Assembly (NCBI GenBank): GCA_947565265.1
Contig: CANOFK010000099.1
Span: forward strand, 1-5,404
Length of the DNA stretch: 5,404 nucleotides
Reading direction: 5' to 3'
From: an uncultured Clostridia bacterium
Lineage (GTDB): Bacteria; Bacillota; Clostridia; Oscillospirales; Acutalibacteraceae
Below, piece by piece: positions 4,211 to 5,404 of the stretch (position 1 is the first letter of the stretch; each line of letters begins with the position of its first letter). The translations under genes and the position numbers were made by a program. The notes beneath the pieces are model-generated. The model was not told the DNA's origin. It did not search any database and saw nothing but the letters and a program-made list of their open reading frames with translations.

Positions 4211-5404
4211 TTACAGCAGCCCTTCCAGCTTTTCCTTAATCGCCAGCAAAAATTCCTGGGTATTCACCTTGCGGACGCCCGGCAGGGTCCACATCGCCGC
4301 CAGGTCCCCTGTCATAACGCCCCCCTCAATGGTGTCGATGGTCGCCTGCTCCAGCTTGCCGGCAAAGTCCACCAGCCGCTGGTTGCCGTCCAACTGGCCC
4401 CGTTTGCGCAGGGCGCCGGTCCAGGCAAACAGGGTGGCCACCGAGTTGGTGGAGGTTTCCTCCCCCTTCAGGTGCTTGTAGTAGTGGCGGGTCACGGTGC
4501 CGTGGGCGGCCTCGTACTCGCAGGTGCCGTCCGGGGCCACCAGCACCGAGGTCATCATCCCCAGGCTGCCAAAGGCTGTGGCCACCATGTCGCTCATCAC
4601 GTCCCCGTCGTAGTTCTTGCAGGCCCAAATAAACCCGCCTTCGCTGCGCACCACCCTGGCCACCGCGTCGTCAATCAGGGTATAGAAATACGTAATCCCC
4701 GCCTGGTTGAACTTCTCCGCGTATTCCCTGTCAAAAATTTCCTGAAAAATATCCTTAAACCGGTGGTCATATTGTTTCGAGATGGTGTCCTTGGTCGAGA
4801 ACCACAAATCCTGCCGGGTATCCAGCGCAAAGTTAAAGCAAGAGCGCGCAAAGCTTTCAATGCTCCCGTCCACGTTAAACTGCCCCTGGAACACCCCGCC
4901 GCTCTCCGCAAACTGGTGTACCGGCAGCCGCTGCTGGGTCCCGTCCGGCAAAGTCACCAGCAACTCGGCCTTGGCGCCGGCCGGCACCGTGGTTTCGGTG
5001 TTTTTGTAGATGTCCCCAAAGGCGTGGCGGGCAATGGTGATGGGCTTTTTCCAACTGGGGATGTACGGCGTGATCCCCCTCACCAAAATGGGCGCCCGGA
5101 AAACCGTGCCGTCCAGCACCGCCCGAATGGTCCCGTTAGGCGACTTCCACATCTCCTTTAGGTTGTACTCGGTCATGCGCGCGGCGTTGGGGGTAATGGT
5201 CGCGCACTTCACCGCCACGCCGTATTTCTTGGTCGCCAGCGCGGAATCCACCGTCACCTGGTCGCCGGTAGCGTCCCGGTTGGGCAGCCCCAGGTCATAG
5301 TAGGCCAGGTTTAGGTCAATATAGGGCTCCAGCAGCAAATCCTTAATCATCTGCCAGATCACCCTGGTCATCTCATCCCCGTCCATCTCTACCAGCGGGG
5401 TCGT
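4211..5404 (-). CDS. icd: NADP-dependent isocitrate dehydrogenase, eukaryotic-type homodimer (5' end outside the window)
   Basis: The last 397 residues are visible; only a short N-terminus is missing. The first visible residues, [17 protein letters not shown], are internal to this family, so the Met at 5384-5386 is not the true start. The enzyme oxidises isocitrate to 2-oxoglutarate and CO2, making NADPH and the carbon skeleton for glutamate. Counting that Met as 1, substrate-binding SPNGTIR is at 82-88, and Arg88, Arg97 and Arg120 match human IDH1 Arg100, Arg109 and Arg132. Tyr127 and Lys199 match the catalytic Tyr139 and Lys212. Metal ligands are Asp239, Asp262 and Asp266 ([13 protein letters not shown]). 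The NADP loop is [10 protein letters not shown] (293-302). GTVFRAPI replaces the common GTVFRE[AP]I, a minor variant. All key residues are intact. The gene ends at the shared terminator and converges with the cyclophilin gene. Confidence 0.95.
   Translation of the reverse strand, partial: TTPLVEMDGDEMTRVIWQMIKDLLLEPYIDLNLAYYDLGLPNRDATGDQVTVDSALATKKYGVAVKCATITPNAARMTEYNLKEMWKSPNGTIRAVLDGTVFRAPILVRGITPYIPSWKKPITIARHAFGDIYKNTETTVPAGAKAELLVTLPDGTQQRLPVHQFAESGGVFQGQFNVDGSIESFARSCFNFALDTRQDLWFSTKDTISKQYDHRFKDIFQEIFDREYAEKFNQAGITYFYTLIDDAVARVVRSEGGFIWACKNYDGDVMSDMVATAFGSLGMMTSVLVAPDGTCEYEAAHGTVTRHYYKHLKGEETSTNSVATLFAWTGALRKRGQLDGNQRLVDFAGKLEQATIDTIEGGVMTGDLAAMWTLPGVRKVNTQEFLLAIKEKLEGLL

Noticed and set aside
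4148..5161. 337-codon plus-strand open frame
   Set aside because: It is antisense to icd, begins inside the terminator hairpin, and has a His/Gly/Val-rich product typical of a shadow frame.

Overview
The window looks like chromosome of a GC-rich Gram-positive anaerobe of the class Clostridia, most likely an Oscillospirales-type gut bacterium. This is inferred from the fabG-fabF-accB gene order, TTG start codons behind strong AGGAGG-type ribosome binding sites, a lipobox-bearing cyclophilin, and a eukaryotic-type NADP isocitrate dehydrogenase. All protein genes are housekeeping families. I saw no phage, transposase, CRISPR, toxin or defence gene.

Layout. Minus strand, 2612 down to 1: fabG (3-oxoacyl-ACP reductase), fabF (3-oxoacyl-ACP synthase II) and the first 72 codons of accB (biotin carboxyl carrier protein), a segment of a type II fatty-acid synthesis cluster. 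AccB helps make malonyl-CoA; FabF condenses the derived malonyl-ACP with an acyl-ACP; FabG reduces the 3-oxo product. The three genes are not tightly packed: gaps of 184 and 236 bp separate them. The first gap holds a well-formed promoter (TTGAAA, 17 bp, TAAAAT) reading into fabF, so fabF-accB may be transcribed separately from fabG.

Positions 2613-3233 form a 621-bp gene-free region between the divergent fabG and cyclophilin genes. It is the most unusual part of the window. It contains a 79-bp-period tandem duplication and two inverted copies of one structured element: a conserved flank, a 26-nt hairpin, and GCCGCCGGAGGC. The hairpin arms differ at four base pairs, and all four differences are compensated. 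Each copy points the same way relative to the gene next to it.

Plus strand, 3234-4094: a secreted lipoprotein peptidyl-prolyl isomerase of the cyclophilin family, with its own promoter and a large loop insertion. It converges on icd (minus strand, 4211 to beyond the right edge). A perfect 12-bp-stem terminator lies between them and probably serves both genes. The cyclophilin and icd have no evident functional link with the fab genes; they are simply neighbours.
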